Below are positions 25,284 through 37,318 of a stretch of DNA of 40,192 bases, piece by piece; position 1 is the stretch's first letter; every line of letters begins with the position of its first letter. The DNA is taken from assembly GCA_026552975.1 (NCBI GenBank), contig JAPMTR010000084.1, forward strand, positions 1 through 40,192, given 5' to 3'. A program made the position numbers and the translations under genes. This DNA is from Candidatus Methanoperedens sp. GTDB lineage: Archaea > Halobacteriota > Methanosarcinia > Methanosarcinales > Methanoperedenaceae. The notes under the pieces were generated by a model. It made no database searches, had not been told where the DNA came from, and saw nothing but the letters and a program-made list of their open reading frames with translations.

Positions 25284-25358
25284 GGGGTTGTAGGGTAGCC
25301 TGGTCCATCCTATAGCGTTCGGGACGCTGTGACCTGAGTTCAAATCTCAGCAACCCCA
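25284..25358 (+). tRNA. tRNA-Pro (CGG)
   Basis: A complete 75-base cloverleaf: acceptor GGGGTTG (25284-25290) pairs with CAACCCC (25351-25357) plus discriminator A; a D arm GGGT/ATCC; an anticodon arm TAGCG/CGCTG with loop TTCGGGA, anticodon CGG; and a T arm CTGAG-TTCAAAT-CTCAG. No intron and no encoded CCA. It sits inside the ribosomal/RNA polymerase operon between rpoN and rpoK, only three bases after the rpoN stop, so it must be cut out of the polycistronic transcript or have its own internal promoter. Confidence 0.95.
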
Positions 25359-25398
25359 TTACTCTTGGGACACGGCTATGGAATAGAACATGAACCAC

Positions 25399-25417
25399 TC
25401 CCAGAGGGACTCTGGGA
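25399..25417 (+). promoter_or_regulatory. Perfect hairpin between tRNA-Pro and rpoK
   Basis: TCCCAGAG and CTCTGGGA form an eight-base perfect stem with a GGA loop, followed by AAAAATAAGG but no T-run. It may be a processing or attenuation element on the transcript linking tRNA-Pro to rpoK. No other feature is seen in the 126-base gap. Confidence 0.4.
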
Positions 25418-25484
25418 AAAATAAGGTGTAACAATTGTATTCATATAAAATTTCAGGTACCAAGGTTGTTTTTGAGGTGATTTA

Positions 25485-25679
25485 GTGAGTGAAATCAAGT
25501 TGACGCGATATGAGCGCGCTAGAATGATCGGTGCAAGAGCCCTTCAGATCTCCCTGGGGGCCCCGGTTCTATTAGATATTGACAGGGGAGAACCCATAGA
25601 TCTGGCAATGGAAGAATTAAGGCAGGGAGTGATCCCGATTACAGTTAAGAGAGTAGTAAAGACATTAAAAAACGTTTAA
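25485..25679 (+). CDS. rpoK: DNA-directed RNA polymerase subunit K (Rpo6)
   Basis: A 64-residue subunit (omega/Rpb6 counterpart) with [23 protein letters not shown] and the [18 protein letters not shown]-terminus typical of the family. The start is GTG at 25485 with GAGGTGA a few bases upstream. S2 follows after 15 bases. Confidence 0.97.
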   Translation: MSEIKLTRYERARMIGARALQISLGAPVLLDIDRGEPIDLAMEELRQGVIPITVKRVVKTLKNV

Positions 25680-25694
25680 TAAGGTGTGATTTAA

Positions 25695-26321
25695 ATGGAA
25701 GATATTATTGATATAAAGCAGGATGTAAAACAGGATACTGGTTATGAATCAATTATCCCTCAGGATGAATATCTCACAGCAGGGATACATATCGGTACAC
25801 AGCAAAAGACAAAAGAGATGATGCGCTTTGTATATCGCGTCAGGACTGACGGCCTTTATGTTCTGGACATACAGGCAACAGACCAGAGAATAAGATTGGC
25901 AGCCAAATTACTGGCAAAGTATGACCCGCAAAAAATCCTTGTAGTATCTGCAAGGCAGTACGGGCATTACCCTTCCGGGATGTTCGCAAAAGTAATAGGT
26001 GCAAAAGCAGAGACTGGCAGGTTCATACCTGGCACGATGACTAATCCGAAGTTACATAAATTCATCGAACCCGATATACTTGTAGTAACAGATCCTTCAG
26101 GAGATATGCAGGCAGTAAATGAAGCAGTGAACGTGGGCATACCTGTCATAGGTCTATGCGACACCAACAATTCATTAACAAATGTTGACCTTGTGATACC
26201 TACGAACAACAAAGGAAGAAAGGCGCTCGCTTTAATATACTGGCTACTTGCAAAGAAAACCCTTGAGGAAAGAGGGGACACTATAACCCATACTGTAGCA
26301 GATTTCGAGGCTGAACTTTAA
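25695..26321 (+). CDS. rps2: 30S ribosomal protein S2
   Basis: A 208-residue small-subunit protein. After an acidic N-terminal extension of about 25 residues comes [23 protein letters not shown], then [29 protein letters not shown] and [28 protein letters not shown], all standard for archaeal S2. GGTGTGAT precedes the ATG. Six bases separate it from the MEMO gene. Confidence 0.97.
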   Translation: MEDIIDIKQDVKQDTGYESIIPQDEYLTAGIHIGTQQKTKEMMRFVYRVRTDGLYVLDIQATDQRIRLAAKLLAKYDPQKILVVSARQYGHYPSGMFAKVIGAKAETGRFIPGTMTNPKLHKFIEPDILVVTDPSGDMQAVNEAVNVGIPVIGLCDTNNSLTNVDLVIPTNNKGRKALALIYWLLAKKTLEERGDTITHTVADFEAEL

Positions 26322-26327
26322 AATACC

Positions 26328-27122
26328 ATGAGAGCTCCGGCAGTTTCGGGGCAATTTTACCCGCGCGGCAAAAACGACCTGGACAGGCAGATCAGCACTT
26401 GCTTTGAAAATGTGCCATCTGCCAGGAGGCAGGTTCTTGGGGCTGTTGTGCCACATGCGGGTTATATCTATTCAGGAAATACTGCAGCGTATGTTTATTC
26501 TGTGCTTCCAGAAGCAGATATTTTTGTATTAATAGGGCCAAATCATACCGGACAGGGCTCTCCAGTATCGGTTTCAAGTGAAAAATGGAGCACACCTCTG
26601 GGCGAAGTCAACTCTGACATTGAATTCATAAAAGCGCTTCCCAGAAAGATCATCGATATGGATGAAAATGCTCATAGATATGAACATTCGATAGAAGTGC
26701 AGCTTCCTTTTCTCCAGCACAGTTTCAGTGGCTTTAAGATCGTTCCTATCTGCATGGGGATGCAGGATGAGGAAACAGCGCAGGATGTGGGATTGGAAAT
26801 TGCAGAAGCCGTTCGTAAACTGAATAAAAAAATTATAATAATAGCATCAAGTGATTTCTCTCATTATAAACCTGAAAAAGTGGCTCGCGAGGATGACGCT
26901 TATTTCATAAGTTCGATCCTTGAAATGGATGTTCCGGGCTTTTATCTTAAATTATATGAGCGTGGAGCATCTGTATGCGGATATGGTCCGATCGCAGCGA
27001 TGCTTGCAGCCACAAAGGCACTGGGTGCAAAAAAGGTGAGTTTGCTTAAATACAGTACAAGCGGGGATGTTTCCGGGGATTTTGATGCTGTTGTGGGGTA
27101 CGCCGGGATCGTTGTTGAGTAA
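26328..27122 (+). CDS. MEMO1 family protein (AmmeMemoRadiSam system protein B)
   Basis: A 264-residue member of the MEMO family, related in fold to extradiol dioxygenases. It opens MRAPAVSGQFYPRG, then VVPHAGYIYSGNTAA with a conserved metal-site-like His, FVLIGPNHTGQG, YEHSIEVQLPFLQ and IIASSDFSHYKP. The cellular role in archaea is not settled; the family often co-occurs with AMMECR1 and a radical SAM protein, neither adjacent here. Its position right after S2, six bases away, is widely conserved in euryarchaea, where mevalonate kinase often follows; that gene is missing here. Confidence 0.94.
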   Translation: MRAPAVSGQFYPRGKNDLDRQISTCFENVPSARRQVLGAVVPHAGYIYSGNTAAYVYSVLPEADIFVLIGPNHTGQGSPVSVSSEKWSTPLGEVNSDIEFIKALPRKIIDMDENAHRYEHSIEVQLPFLQHSFSGFKIVPICMGMQDEETAQDVGLEIAEAVRKLNKKIIIIASSDFSHYKPEKVAREDDAYFISSILEMDVPGFYLKLYERGASVCGYGPIAAMLAATKALGAKKVSLLKYSTSGDVSGDFDAVVGYAGIVVE

Positions 27123-27187
27123 TAAACAGATTCTTTATTATCTGCTTCAATAATCAGGATGAGTTGTGACAAAACGGGTTATTCTGG

Positions 27188-27919
27188 CTAAAATAATTTG
27201 AATCCAAGAGCAAATAAAAGCAAGATAAGTGCAGGTTGATGAACAAGATAAACCGTTAATGAATGTTTACCCAGATATGTGAATATATGGAATTTTCTCT
27301 TCTTAATCTTTATATTTGCTGATTTTTCAATGACAAACCTCCCGTAATGAACTCCAAGTAAAACAACACCAAACCATGGTATCAATGGAAAATAATCGAA
27401 TGTTGACAGGTTCTCTGGTACAAAACCAAGCCAGAATAAATATGAAAAGTCAAAAGTTCGTTGCTGTAAATATATCCCTGAAAAGATTATTATGATCCCG
27501 GTTATCTGATTTAATTTAATAGCTTTAATAAATAATGGAACAAGAAAAGAAGAAGCTGCAAAGAAATGCAATATCCCAAAATATATGGTATATTGGGGCA
27601 CAAAAATATAACTGAATAATGTTATTAATGCTGCAAAAAAAAGAAGTTTTGTCCCCCGGCTGAAGTATTTTTTGGTCAATTTTTCCTTATATTTTATATA
27701 ATTCAGATATGTTGTAACACCTGACATGAAAATAAAAATGGAGGCAATAGAAATGGGAAGAATATATTGGTATAAATAATGAGAAGGTATACGGATCAAT
27801 TTGAAATAATCCAGAGTTATGGAATAGTTGAATAATACCATAAAAACAATATCGATCCCCTTTATCATATCTATAGACGTGATTCTTTCCTGCTCGAAAA
27901 GGGATTTGTCAACATTCAT
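27188..27919 (-). CDS. DUF1624 / heparan-alpha-glucosaminide N-acetyltransferase-like membrane protein
   Basis: A 243-residue polytopic membrane protein with about seven hydrophobic segments. The N-terminal RITSIDMIKGIDIVFMVLFNY and the final LGKHSLTVYLVHQPALILL motif match the DUF1624 family, which is related to acyltransferases that move acetyl groups across a membrane onto sugars. The acceptor is unknown; a cell-surface glycan is plausible. The gene is convergent with the MEMO gene and divergent from a response regulator across a region rich in short repeats. Confidence 0.8.
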   Translation of the reverse strand: MNVDKSLFEQERITSIDMIKGIDIVFMVLFNYSITLDYFKLIRIPSHYLYQYILPISIASIFIFMSGVTTYLNYIKYKEKLTKKYFSRGTKLLFFAALITLFSYIFVPQYTIYFGILHFFAASSFLVPLFIKAIKLNQITGIIIIFSGIYLQQRTFDFSYLFWLGFVPENLSTFDYFPLIPWFGVVLLGVHYGRFVIEKSANIKIKKRKFHIFTYLGKHSLTVYLVHQPALILLLFALGFKLF

Positions 27920-28007
27920 ATTGCCTGATCATTCTTTCATGGTTCTTTGCATATTTCATATTACCCTTACATTTGAGTATTGATGTTGAATGGGCATCCT
28001 TGATATT

Positions 28008-28074
28008 ATGACAATTGTGCAAATGTTGCATAATATTTATATACAATCCATGACAATTGTATAATTGTGCAAAT
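28008..28074. repeat. Short direct repeats upstream of the response regulator
   Basis: ATGACAATTGT occurs at 28008-28018 and 28050-28060; AATTGTGCAAAT occurs at 28013-28024 and 28063-28074, exactly 50 bases apart. The first copy is a fused form and the second is split into the two words. The ACAATTGT core is itself palindromic. The repeats flank TTTATATAC (about 28036-28043), a candidate TATA box for the response regulator, so they look like binding sites for a dimeric regulator. Confidence 0.55.
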
Positions 28075-28096
28075 AATGAACTAAGTGAGGTGCAAT

Positions 28097-28474
28097 ATGA
28101 TAACAAAAAAACAAATATTAATTGTTGAAAATGAAGTTATCACTGCAATAGATATTCAAAGAAGATTGACAAAACTTGGATATGATGTACCTGTGATAGT
28201 AGGCTCAGGAGAGGAAGCAATAAAAAAAGTGATAGAAAATAAACCCGACCTTGTTTTGATGGATATTGGTCTGAATGGTGATATGGATGGATTCCAGACC
28301 GCTTCAAAAATATGTTCTATGGTAGATATTCCCGTGATCTATCTGACTGCATATTATGATACTAAAACACTTGAACAGGCAAATATATCAGAATATTCAC
28401 ACATTTCAAAACCATTTCATGAAACAGAATTACGGAAAAAATTAGAACTTGCCCTATCAAGAGGAAGTAATTAG
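28097..28474 (+). CDS. Single-domain response regulator (CheY-like receiver)
   Basis: A 125-residue receiver domain with no output domain. It has the acidic pocket (ENE at residues 11-13), the phospho-acceptor Asp56 in LVLMDIGLNGD, the conserved Thr in YLTAYYD and the Lys in SKPFHE. The ATG at 28097 has GAGGTG just upstream; a GTG at 28085 would overlap that site. No histidine kinase is nearby. Such stand-alone receivers act through protein-protein contacts, often with sensor kinases encoded elsewhere. Confidence 0.9.
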   Translation: MITKKQILIVENEVITAIDIQRRLTKLGYDVPVIVGSGEEAIKKVIENKPDLVLMDIGLNGDMDGFQTASKICSMVDIPVIYLTAYYDTKTLEQANISEYSHISKPFHETELRKKLELALSRGSN

Positions 28475-28519
28475 ATCATACCTACTCTTTGCACCCGGGC
28501 AAAAATCATTTTTCTGGAA

Positions 28520-29011
28520 TCACTTCATTACATCTACAAGCGCAACTCTTTCCAGAACAAGCTCCGGGATCTTATCGGCCCCAACAGCTTCGATTTCCTT
28601 TTCACTTATTTTGAAAATATCCATTAAAACATTATTCTTTGATCCATCGTATTTTAGCACATTTCGTGGTGATATCTCATAAAAAACAGACCGATCGATC
28701 ATATCCCCGACAGCCACAATAACAATATTGTTCCAGCCATCATGCACACCTATCTTTACAGCCCTGTTTATCTGGCGAGTCCCTGCCGCGTAAAGCATGA
28801 TCTCTTTTCCAAGGTCATTGGCAACATTTTTCCCTTTTTTGAATGATTCAATCGCTTTTTCGATCGCGAATGTGAGATGTTCTTTTCCAGCAATCTTATC
28901 TGCGTCAAAAGCCTGTATGGACAGGCTTTTTCCATCGCTGATTTCTTTGATCTTTTTAAGAAAGAGCTCCTTATTTTCAATGAAAACAGTTCCCTCAAGT
29001 ATCTGGATCAT
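28520..29011 (-). CDS. cgi121: KEOPS complex subunit Cgi121
   Basis: A 163-residue homologue of Cgi121/TPRKB, the KEOPS subunit that binds Bud32 and delivers tRNA for t6A synthesis. Recognised from the central LTFAIEKAIESFKKGKNVAND and GKEIMLYAAGTRQINRAVKIGV followed by VIVAVGD, and the C-terminal helix region. The ATG at 29011 is chosen from AGGTG just upstream and from family length; the frame stays open for 26 more codons upstream. Kae1 and Bud32 are not in the window. It is convergent with the response regulator gene. Confidence 0.88.
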   Translation of the reverse strand: MIQILEGTVFIENKELFLKKIKEISDGKSLSIQAFDADKIAGKEHLTFAIEKAIESFKKGKNVANDLGKEIMLYAAGTRQINRAVKIGVHDGWNNIVIVAVGDMIDRSVFYEISPRNVLKYDGSKNNVLMDIFKISEKEIEAVGADKIPELVLERVALVDVMK

Positions 29012-29346
29012 TGACACACCTACATTTTTTTTTATAATATCATTCATTTCAGTCCATAATATCACTTTAAGATTAATATTTATGCACAATGAAAAGAAGT
29101 TTCAAAATAAACTCCTTTCTTACCTACCACCTTTCTTAAGAAGAGAAAATTCTGCTAAAGATCTCTTCATTATTATGTATGCTTTTCAAAGTGATAATAG
29201 TTGCCTTTCAGTGTTTTTTTGCTGTGGCTACTGAATATTCGACTATAGATATAATTAGAACGGTGGATACTACTATACCTTTGATAGAATATGCTCCCGA
29301 AGCATAGACATCATCATCGAGAGACATTTTTTATTATATGGTAATC
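29012..29346. other. Intergenic region between cgi121 and gyrA
   Basis: About 335 bases with no convincing coding signal. It must hold the cgi121 promoter and the gyrA 3' end. A TATGCT/AGCATA hairpin (29290-29306, five-base loop) about 40 bases beyond the gyrA stop could be part of a gyrA terminator, though it lacks a T-run. Nothing else is seen. Confidence 0.4.
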
Positions 29347-32300
29347 TTAAGTCGTTTGTTCCTCTTCAGGCTCATCCACCTCTTCCAGCGTCACCTGCAC
29401 CGGAGCTGTCTCATCTTCGATCCCTTCCTCCTTTGCAGGTTCTTCCTCTTTCGCAAGCGTAGCCACGCCAACGACCTTGTCCTTGTCTCCGACATTCATG
29501 ATCTTGACACCCTGCGTATTTCTTCCCTGGACACGGATCCCGCTTGCAGGAACACGGATGATGATGCCGTTTGAGGTTGTGATCATGATCTCTTCATCCT
29601 CGCGGACAGTCCTGATATCGACCACATTGCCATTCCTGATATTTACATCGATTGTGATAACGCCCTGCCCTCCGCGGTTGCTTGTGCGGTATTCATCAAA
29701 GACCGTGCGCTTTCCGAAACCATTTTCTGTAACTGTAAGAAGTGTTGCGCCTTCTTCAACAACGGCCATGCTGACAACTTCGTCCTCGCCGACAAGCCTT
29801 ATTCCTCTCACCCCATAGGCGGTTCGTCCCATATCCCTCACATTTGTCTCGTTGAACCTGATTGCTTTCCCGTGTTTTGTGCCGACCACTGCTTCTTTTG
29901 TACCATCCGTCAACTTTACGGACGCCAGTTTATCTCCCTCATCAAGTGAAATGGCGATTATCCCTGTTTTCCTGACATTTGAAAAATCAGTAAGCTGCGT
30001 CTTTTTGGCAGTTCCTTTCTTCGTGATCATCAACAGGAAATGATTCTCATCGAACTTGCTGATGGGTATATAGGCTGATATCTTTTCACCCTGCTCAAGC
30101 TGGAGTAGATTTACAATAGCAGTACCCCGCGCCTGTCTTCCGGCCTCTGGTATCCCATATACCTTTAACCAGTAAACTTTGCCTTTGTCGGTAAAGAACA
30201 GGAGGTAATCATGAGTATTTCCAATAAAGAGGTCGCTTACGAAATCCTCTTCTTTGGTCTCCATGCCCATGACACCCTTCCCGCCGCGGCGCTGCTGCTT
30301 ATATGCATCCACAGCTATACGTTTGATGTAGCCGCTGTTGGTAATCGTAATAACGTCGTCCTCTTTCGGGATCAGGTCTTCAGTAACAAGATCTCCTGTG
30401 CTTTCAATGATCTCGGTTTTTCTTTTATCTGCAAATCTGGCTCTGATATCTGCAAGTTCTTCTTTTATAAGCGCAAGTAATTTTATTTCACTTCCCAGGA
30501 GTTCTTTGAGCCATGCTATTGTCTTCTGGAGCTCGCCATATTCAGCATCGATCTTCTCGCGCTCAAGCCCTGTGAGCCTCTGAAGCCTCATGTCAAGAAT
30601 GGCTTTTGCCTGTTCAATACTGAGTTTGAACTTTTCAATAAGTCCATCGCGCGCTTCATCCGGAGTCTTTGAAGCTCTTATGAGTTTGATGACTTCATCG
30701 ATATTATCAAGAGCTATTATCAAACCTTCCAGGATATGGGCACGCTGCTGTGCTTTTCTAAGCTCGAACTGGGATCTTCGGATTATTACGTTCTTCCTGT
30801 GGGAGATATACTGGACGATTATTTCCTTTAACGGAAGGACCATTGGCCTTCCATCGACAAGTGCGAGGTTGATAACGCCAAAAGTTGTCTCAAGCTGTGT
30901 GTGCGAATACAGCTGGTTCAAAATGATATTCGCCTGCGCCTGTCTTGATATTTCCATAACGACGCGGATGCCATCTTTATCTGATTCATCGCGAAGGTCT
31001 GTGATCCCGGCTATTTTCTTATCCCTGACAAGTCCTGCAATGTCCTCGATCAATTTTGCCTTGTTCACCTGGTAAGGAAGTTCATTTACAATGATCGTTT
31101 CCTTATTCTTTACTTCCTCGATAATTGCACGGGCTCGCATCTTCACTGAGCCGCGGCCTGTCGAGTATGCATCACGAATGCCCTGGCGTCCGTAAATAAA
31201 CCCGGCTGTCGGGAAATCAGGCCCTTTGACTACGGTCATGAGTTCACTCCACTCGACATCTGGATTATCTATGACCATTATAGTCCCATCTATAACTTCC
31301 CCGAGATTATGGGGCGGCATATTGGTCGCCATACCTACGGCGATACCTGTTGAACCATTGATAAGAAGGTTGGGAAGCTTGCATGGAAGAACAGAAGGCT
31401 CTTTTAATGAATCATCATAGTTGGGGACAAAATCCACGGTTTCTTTTTCTATGTCACCGAGAATTTCATCGGAGATTTTACCAAGGCGGACCTCAGTATA
31501 ACGCATCGCAGCGGCGCTGTCACCATCTATTGAGTTATGAACGAACACGCCGCATGCAAGTAAGAAATTGTGATATTTATCAACTGATATATCGTATGTC
31601 TCAACACGTTCTTCAAGGAACCGTATTGATATTATGTGATGGTTATAATTTCTTGCTGAATGCAAGAGATGGTCAAAATCATCAAAATATTTTAGAGCCT
31701 TATCGATTCCAGGGATCCAATTCATATTCCTGTTTGCATCATAAATCTCTGGAGTGACTATATCATATTTCTTTAACAATTGTGCTACATATCCTGCGAT
31801 CTTCTGGCGCAGTTTAAGAAATTCCATTCGTTCGATATTTGTTGGACTGTTATCTAAACGATTAAATTCATCAGCCATGTGATGCACAAAAACATAATCA
31901 CCAGATACTGGCTGTAAAACTTTCAGGTAGTCATTAAGCTCTTCTTTAATAGGAGCCATTTCAAAATAACCAGGCATCAGGCTATCGTCTGAAGTTAAAT
32001 CCTGGGCTTCTTTGTATGTACCATCGCGAAGCATGAATCTGTGATCCGGGGTGCAGCGAACTTTTTCGCCATTATCGACTGTTAATTCAATGAGTTCTGC
32101 ATTGCGTCTTGTAATTCGCGCATTTTTGCCTTCTCCAACTACGATCTGCCCATTCTTATCAACGGAATATACATAGAAAATCTCATCCGGGGTCAAACAG
32201 GCGAGTTCCTCAAATGACTTTTCAGTACCATCCAGGAGCTTGATCTTTGTATCGCCTGTAAAACAGCCAAAATTTCCTTGACCATCGATAAGCGGATATC

Positions 32301-32625
32301 GCAGCGAGAATTCCTGCACCATCCTCACGAGAGAATCATAAACCGCAATATCACCATGCGGATGGTACTTACCAAGGACGTCTCCTACGATCCTTGCTGA
32401 TTTCTTGTAAGGCTTATCGTGTGTCATCCCGTTCTCATTCATCGCATACAGGATGCGGCGGTGCACAGGCTTCAGGCCATCCCTCACATCAGGAAGGGCG
32501 CGTCCGACGATGACGCTCATTGCGTAATCGATGTATGAGCGCTTCATCTCAACCTCAATGTTGACTGGTGTGATCTTTTCGACTGTAAGTTGCTGCTGTG
32601 GGTCTTTTGGTTCAGGTTCGGTCAT
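29347..32625 (-). CDS. gyrA: DNA gyrase subunit A with in-frame intein
   Basis: The DNA cleavage and rejoining subunit of bacterial-type gyrase. The precursor is 1092 residues; removing the intein (residues 121-364) leaves 848, a normal GyrA. N-extein shows [21 protein letters not shown] and [11 protein letters not shown]; the insertion lies after GQGNFG, directly before [14 protein letters not shown], eleven residues before the catalytic Tyr (precursor residue 376). The C-terminal beta-pinwheel repeats and a GyrA-box-like QQRRGGKG follow, ending in an acidic tail. It is last in a gyrB-TPR-gyrA minus-strand order. Active enzyme would require splicing. Confidence 0.97.
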   Translation of the reverse strand: MTEPEPKDPQQQLTVEKITPVNIEVEMKRSYIDYAMSVIVGRALPDVRDGLKPVHRRILYAMNENGMTHDKPYKKSARIVGDVLGKYHPHGDIAVYDSLVRMVQEFSLRYPLIDGQGNFGCFTGDTKIKLLDGTEKSFEELACLTPDEIFYVYSVDKNGQIVVGEGKNARITRRNAELIELTVDNGEKVRCTPDHRFMLRDGTYKEAQDLTSDDSLMPGYFEMAPIKEELNDYLKVLQPVSGDYVFVHHMADEFNRLDNSPTNIERMEFLKLRQKIAGYVAQLLKKYDIVTPEIYDANRNMNWIPGIDKALKYFDDFDHLLHSARNYNHHIISIRFLEERVETYDISVDKYHNFLLACGVFVHNSIDGDSAAAMRYTEVRLGKISDEILGDIEKETVDFVPNYDDSLKEPSVLPCKLPNLLINGSTGIAVGMATNMPPHNLGEVIDGTIMVIDNPDVEWSELMTVVKGPDFPTAGFIYGRQGIRDAYSTGRGSVKMRARAIIEEVKNKETIIVNELPYQVNKAKLIEDIAGLVRDKKIAGITDLRDESDKDGIRVVMEISRQAQANIILNQLYSHTQLETTFGVINLALVDGRPMVLPLKEIIVQYISHRKNVIIRRSQFELRKAQQRAHILEGLIIALDNIDEVIKLIRASKTPDEARDGLIEKFKLSIEQAKAILDMRLQRLTGLEREKIDAEYGELQKTIAWLKELLGSEIKLLALIKEELADIRARFADKRKTEIIESTGDLVTEDLIPKEDDVITITNSGYIKRIAVDAYKQQRRGGKGVMGMETKEEDFVSDLFIGNTHDYLLFFTDKGKVYWLKVYGIPEAGRQARGTAIVNLLQLEQGEKISAYIPISKFDENHFLLMITKKGTAKKTQLTDFSNVRKTGIIAISLDEGDKLASVKLTDGTKEAVVGTKHGKAIRFNETNVRDMGRTAYGVRGIRLVGEDEVVSMAVVEEGATLLTVTENGFGKRTVFDEYRTSNRGGQGVITIDVNIRNGNVVDIRTVREDEEIMITTSNGIIIRVPASGIRVQGRNTQGVKIMNVGDKDKVVGVATLAKEEEPAKEEGIEDETAPVQVTLEEVDEPEEEQTT
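31534..32265 (-). other. GyrA intein (244 residues)
   Basis: Coding region of a class 1 intein, residues 121-364. It begins [20 protein letters not shown] (block A, nucleophile Cys121), has block B with TPDH ([13 protein letters not shown]), and ends with block F/G, YDISV then [13 protein letters not shown], followed by extein Ser365. All splicing residues are in place. The middle contains VHHMADEFN and [11 protein letters not shown], which look like the HH and N parts of an HNH endonuclease, but the last catalytic His is not found. It is thus shorter than usual LAGLIDADG inteins and probably a decayed or minimal homing intein. Confidence 0.93.
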
Positions 32626-32738
32626 GGTGTATCAGCTCGGATTATTGTAAGTTATATTTTTAATAAGTGCTAAGGTTCTTTGTCGAAAAATTAGATTTTT
32701 CAGCTGCAGATGAACACAAATGAATCTGGATAGTGTGC

Positions 32739-32811
32739 AATAGAACGCGGATGACGCGGATATGCACGGATCCGCGAAAATCCGCGCGATCCGCGTCATC
32801 CGTGTTCTATT
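32739..32811. repeat. Palindromic repeat element between the TPR gene and gyrA
   Basis: Two 23-base inverted arms (32739-32761 and 32789-32811) match with one mismatch and enclose a 27-base core made of further GGATCCGCG-type pieces. The whole 73-base element is GC-rich in an AT-rich genome, so it folds into a long hairpin on the gyrBA transcript. It resembles dispersed palindromic repeats I have seen in other prokaryotic genomes; that memory is not verified. Confidence 0.85.
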
Positions 32812-32839
32812 AAAATGAAGAAAAGATGCAAACATACTT

Positions 32840-33574
32840 TTACCTCTCTGCTGAGGACAAATCCGAATATAATTTCAGACTTCCAGAACTTCGACTGGCA
32901 AGCATTTTATTAAACAACGCATCGATATGATCTGGATCGATATCAATAACCTTTTCATAACACTCGATCGCCTCATCATATTTATTCAGACTATGAAGCG
33001 CAAGCCCCTTCCCATACCATGCATAGAAATAATCCGGATCGACTTCAAGTGCTTTTTCGCAGCATTTTATCGTTTCGTCATATTTTCCAAAACTATATGA
33101 TGCCAATCCCTTGCAGTACCACGATTCAGCATGATCGGGATATAAGCTGATGGCAACATTATAGCAATTCAATGCTTCATCGAACCTGTCCAGGATATGG
33201 AACATCAGGCCCTTGTTGTACCAGATAAACCATGAATAACTACCTCTGGGATCAAGTTCGATCTCTTTTTCAAAACATTTTGCAGCCTCTTCATATCGTT
33301 CAAGACTTCGAAGTGCAAATCCCTTCCAGCGAAATGTTTTTGCAAGTTTGGGATTGACCTGCAGAACCCTGTTATAACATACAATCGCTTCTTTTAATTC
33401 GTTCAAATTGTGATGAGCACGTCCTTTATTGAACAGGGCATCAATATTATTAGGTTCAAGCTTCAAAATCCTGTCAAAAAGCTCTATTGCTTCTTTATAT
33501 TTTTTCAAATTGCTAAGAGCAAGCCCTTCTACTTTCCATTTTTCAGGGTTTTTTAATTTAGCTGAGGATTTCAT
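32840..33574 (-). CDS. Tetratricopeptide repeat (TPR) protein
   Basis: A 244-residue soluble protein composed almost entirely of about six 34-residue TPR units, each with the pattern WYxKGLAxxSLxKYDEAIxCYEKAxxxDPD. No signal peptide, membrane helix or catalytic domain, so it is a protein-interaction scaffold. It starts (ATG 33574, or TTG 33583 overlapping the gyrB stop as TTGA) immediately after gyrB and precedes gyrA, so it seems co-transcribed with gyrase. A link with gyrase is not known to me and is inferred from position only. Confidence 0.92.
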   Translation of the reverse strand: MKSSAKLKNPEKWKVEGLALSNLKKYKEAIELFDRILKLEPNNIDALFNKGRAHHNLNELKEAIVCYNRVLQVNPKLAKTFRWKGFALRSLERYEEAAKCFEKEIELDPRGSYSWFIWYNKGLMFHILDRFDEALNCYNVAISLYPDHAESWYCKGLASYSFGKYDETIKCCEKALEVDPDYFYAWYGKGLALHSLNKYDEAIECYEKVIDIDPDHIDALFNKMLASRSSGSLKLYSDLSSAER

Positions 33575-33579
33575 AAAGA

Positions 33580-36439
<2,860 letters not shown>

Positions 36440-37285
36440 ATGAATCGGAAAATCGAATCAGTATTTAAAAGCAAACCAACGATCGAAGGAGCTGGAGTAA
36501 ATCTTAAACGCGTATTCGGCTATAATGAAGTTCCTCTTCTTGATCCATTCCTGCTTCTTGATGATTTTCGTTCCAGAGATCCGAAAGATTATATCGCCGG
36601 ATTTCCGTGGCATCCTCACAGGGGGATCGAAACTGTCACTTATATGCTTGAAGGTACTGTGGAACACGGGGACAGCATGGGAAATAAAGGTATCATCGGG
36701 CCAGGGGATGTCCAGTGGATGACGGCAGGAAGCGGAATAATCCATCAGGAGATGCCAAAAGGAATTAATGGACATATGGGGGGCTTCCAACTGTGGGTAA
36801 ACCTGCCTTCAACGCATAAAATGATGGGGCCAAGGTACAGGGAAATAAAAAAAGAACAAATACCTGAAATTTCGCCTGGGAAGGGCATCAATATAAGGGT
36901 CATTAGCGGTGAAGCAGGGGGAATTAAAGGACCTGTCAAAGATCTTGTGGTTGATTCTGAATATCTGGATGTTTCAATGGAACCGAATATGGAATTCATA
37001 CATAAGATCCAGAAAGGATACAGGGTTTTTGCCTATGTGATCGAAGGAAATGGGTTTTTCGAACCAGAGAATAGTAATTCAATCGATAGAGAACATCTTG
37101 TGATATTCAAAGACGGAGATAACGTACAAATATCATCCGGCGATCAGAATTTACGTTTCCTCCTGATATCTGGTAAACCAATTGGTGAACCTGTGGCCTG
37201 GTATGGGCCTATCGTTATGAACACACGAGAAGAATTGGAGATAGCGTTTGAAGAGTACAGGAATGGTACTTTTATTAAAAAATAG
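36440..37285 (+). CDS. Pirin family protein
   Basis: A 281-residue bicupin. The N-terminal cupin has the pirin metal site: His58 and His60 in FPWHPHRGIET, and His102 and Glu104 in GIIHQEMP, with the pirin hallmark GPGDVQWMTAGSGIIHQE. Some pirins have quercetinase activity and others act as redox-sensing regulators, so the role is uncertain. GAGGCTAGATC precedes the ATG. It is followed after 33 bases by an NAD-kinase-like gene on the same strand. Confidence 0.93.
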   Translation: MNRKIESVFKSKPTIEGAGVNLKRVFGYNEVPLLDPFLLLDDFRSRDPKDYIAGFPWHPHRGIETVTYMLEGTVEHGDSMGNKGIIGPGDVQWMTAGSGIIHQEMPKGINGHMGGFQLWVNLPSTHKMMGPRYREIKKEQIPEISPGKGINIRVISGEAGGIKGPVKDLVVDSEYLDVSMEPNMEFIHKIQKGYRVFAYVIEGNGFFEPENSNSIDREHLVIFKDGDNVQISSGDQNLRFLLISGKPIGEPVAWYGPIVMNTREELEIAFEEYRNGTFIKK

Positions 37286-37318
37286 AACAATATATTCATT
37301 CCTAAAATCAGGAATTAA

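Noticed and set aside
25399-25417. Hairpin TCCCAGAG-GGA-CTCTGGGA as an intrinsic terminator before rpoK
   Set aside because: It is followed by A-rich, not T-rich, sequence on the plus strand, and rpoK-S2 belong to the same conserved operon; listed instead as a possible processing element.
32626-32830. Open frame of 67 codons between TPR gene and gyrA
   Set aside because: It is translation of the palindromic repeat and flanking AT-rich sequence, with no start signal or protein-like composition.
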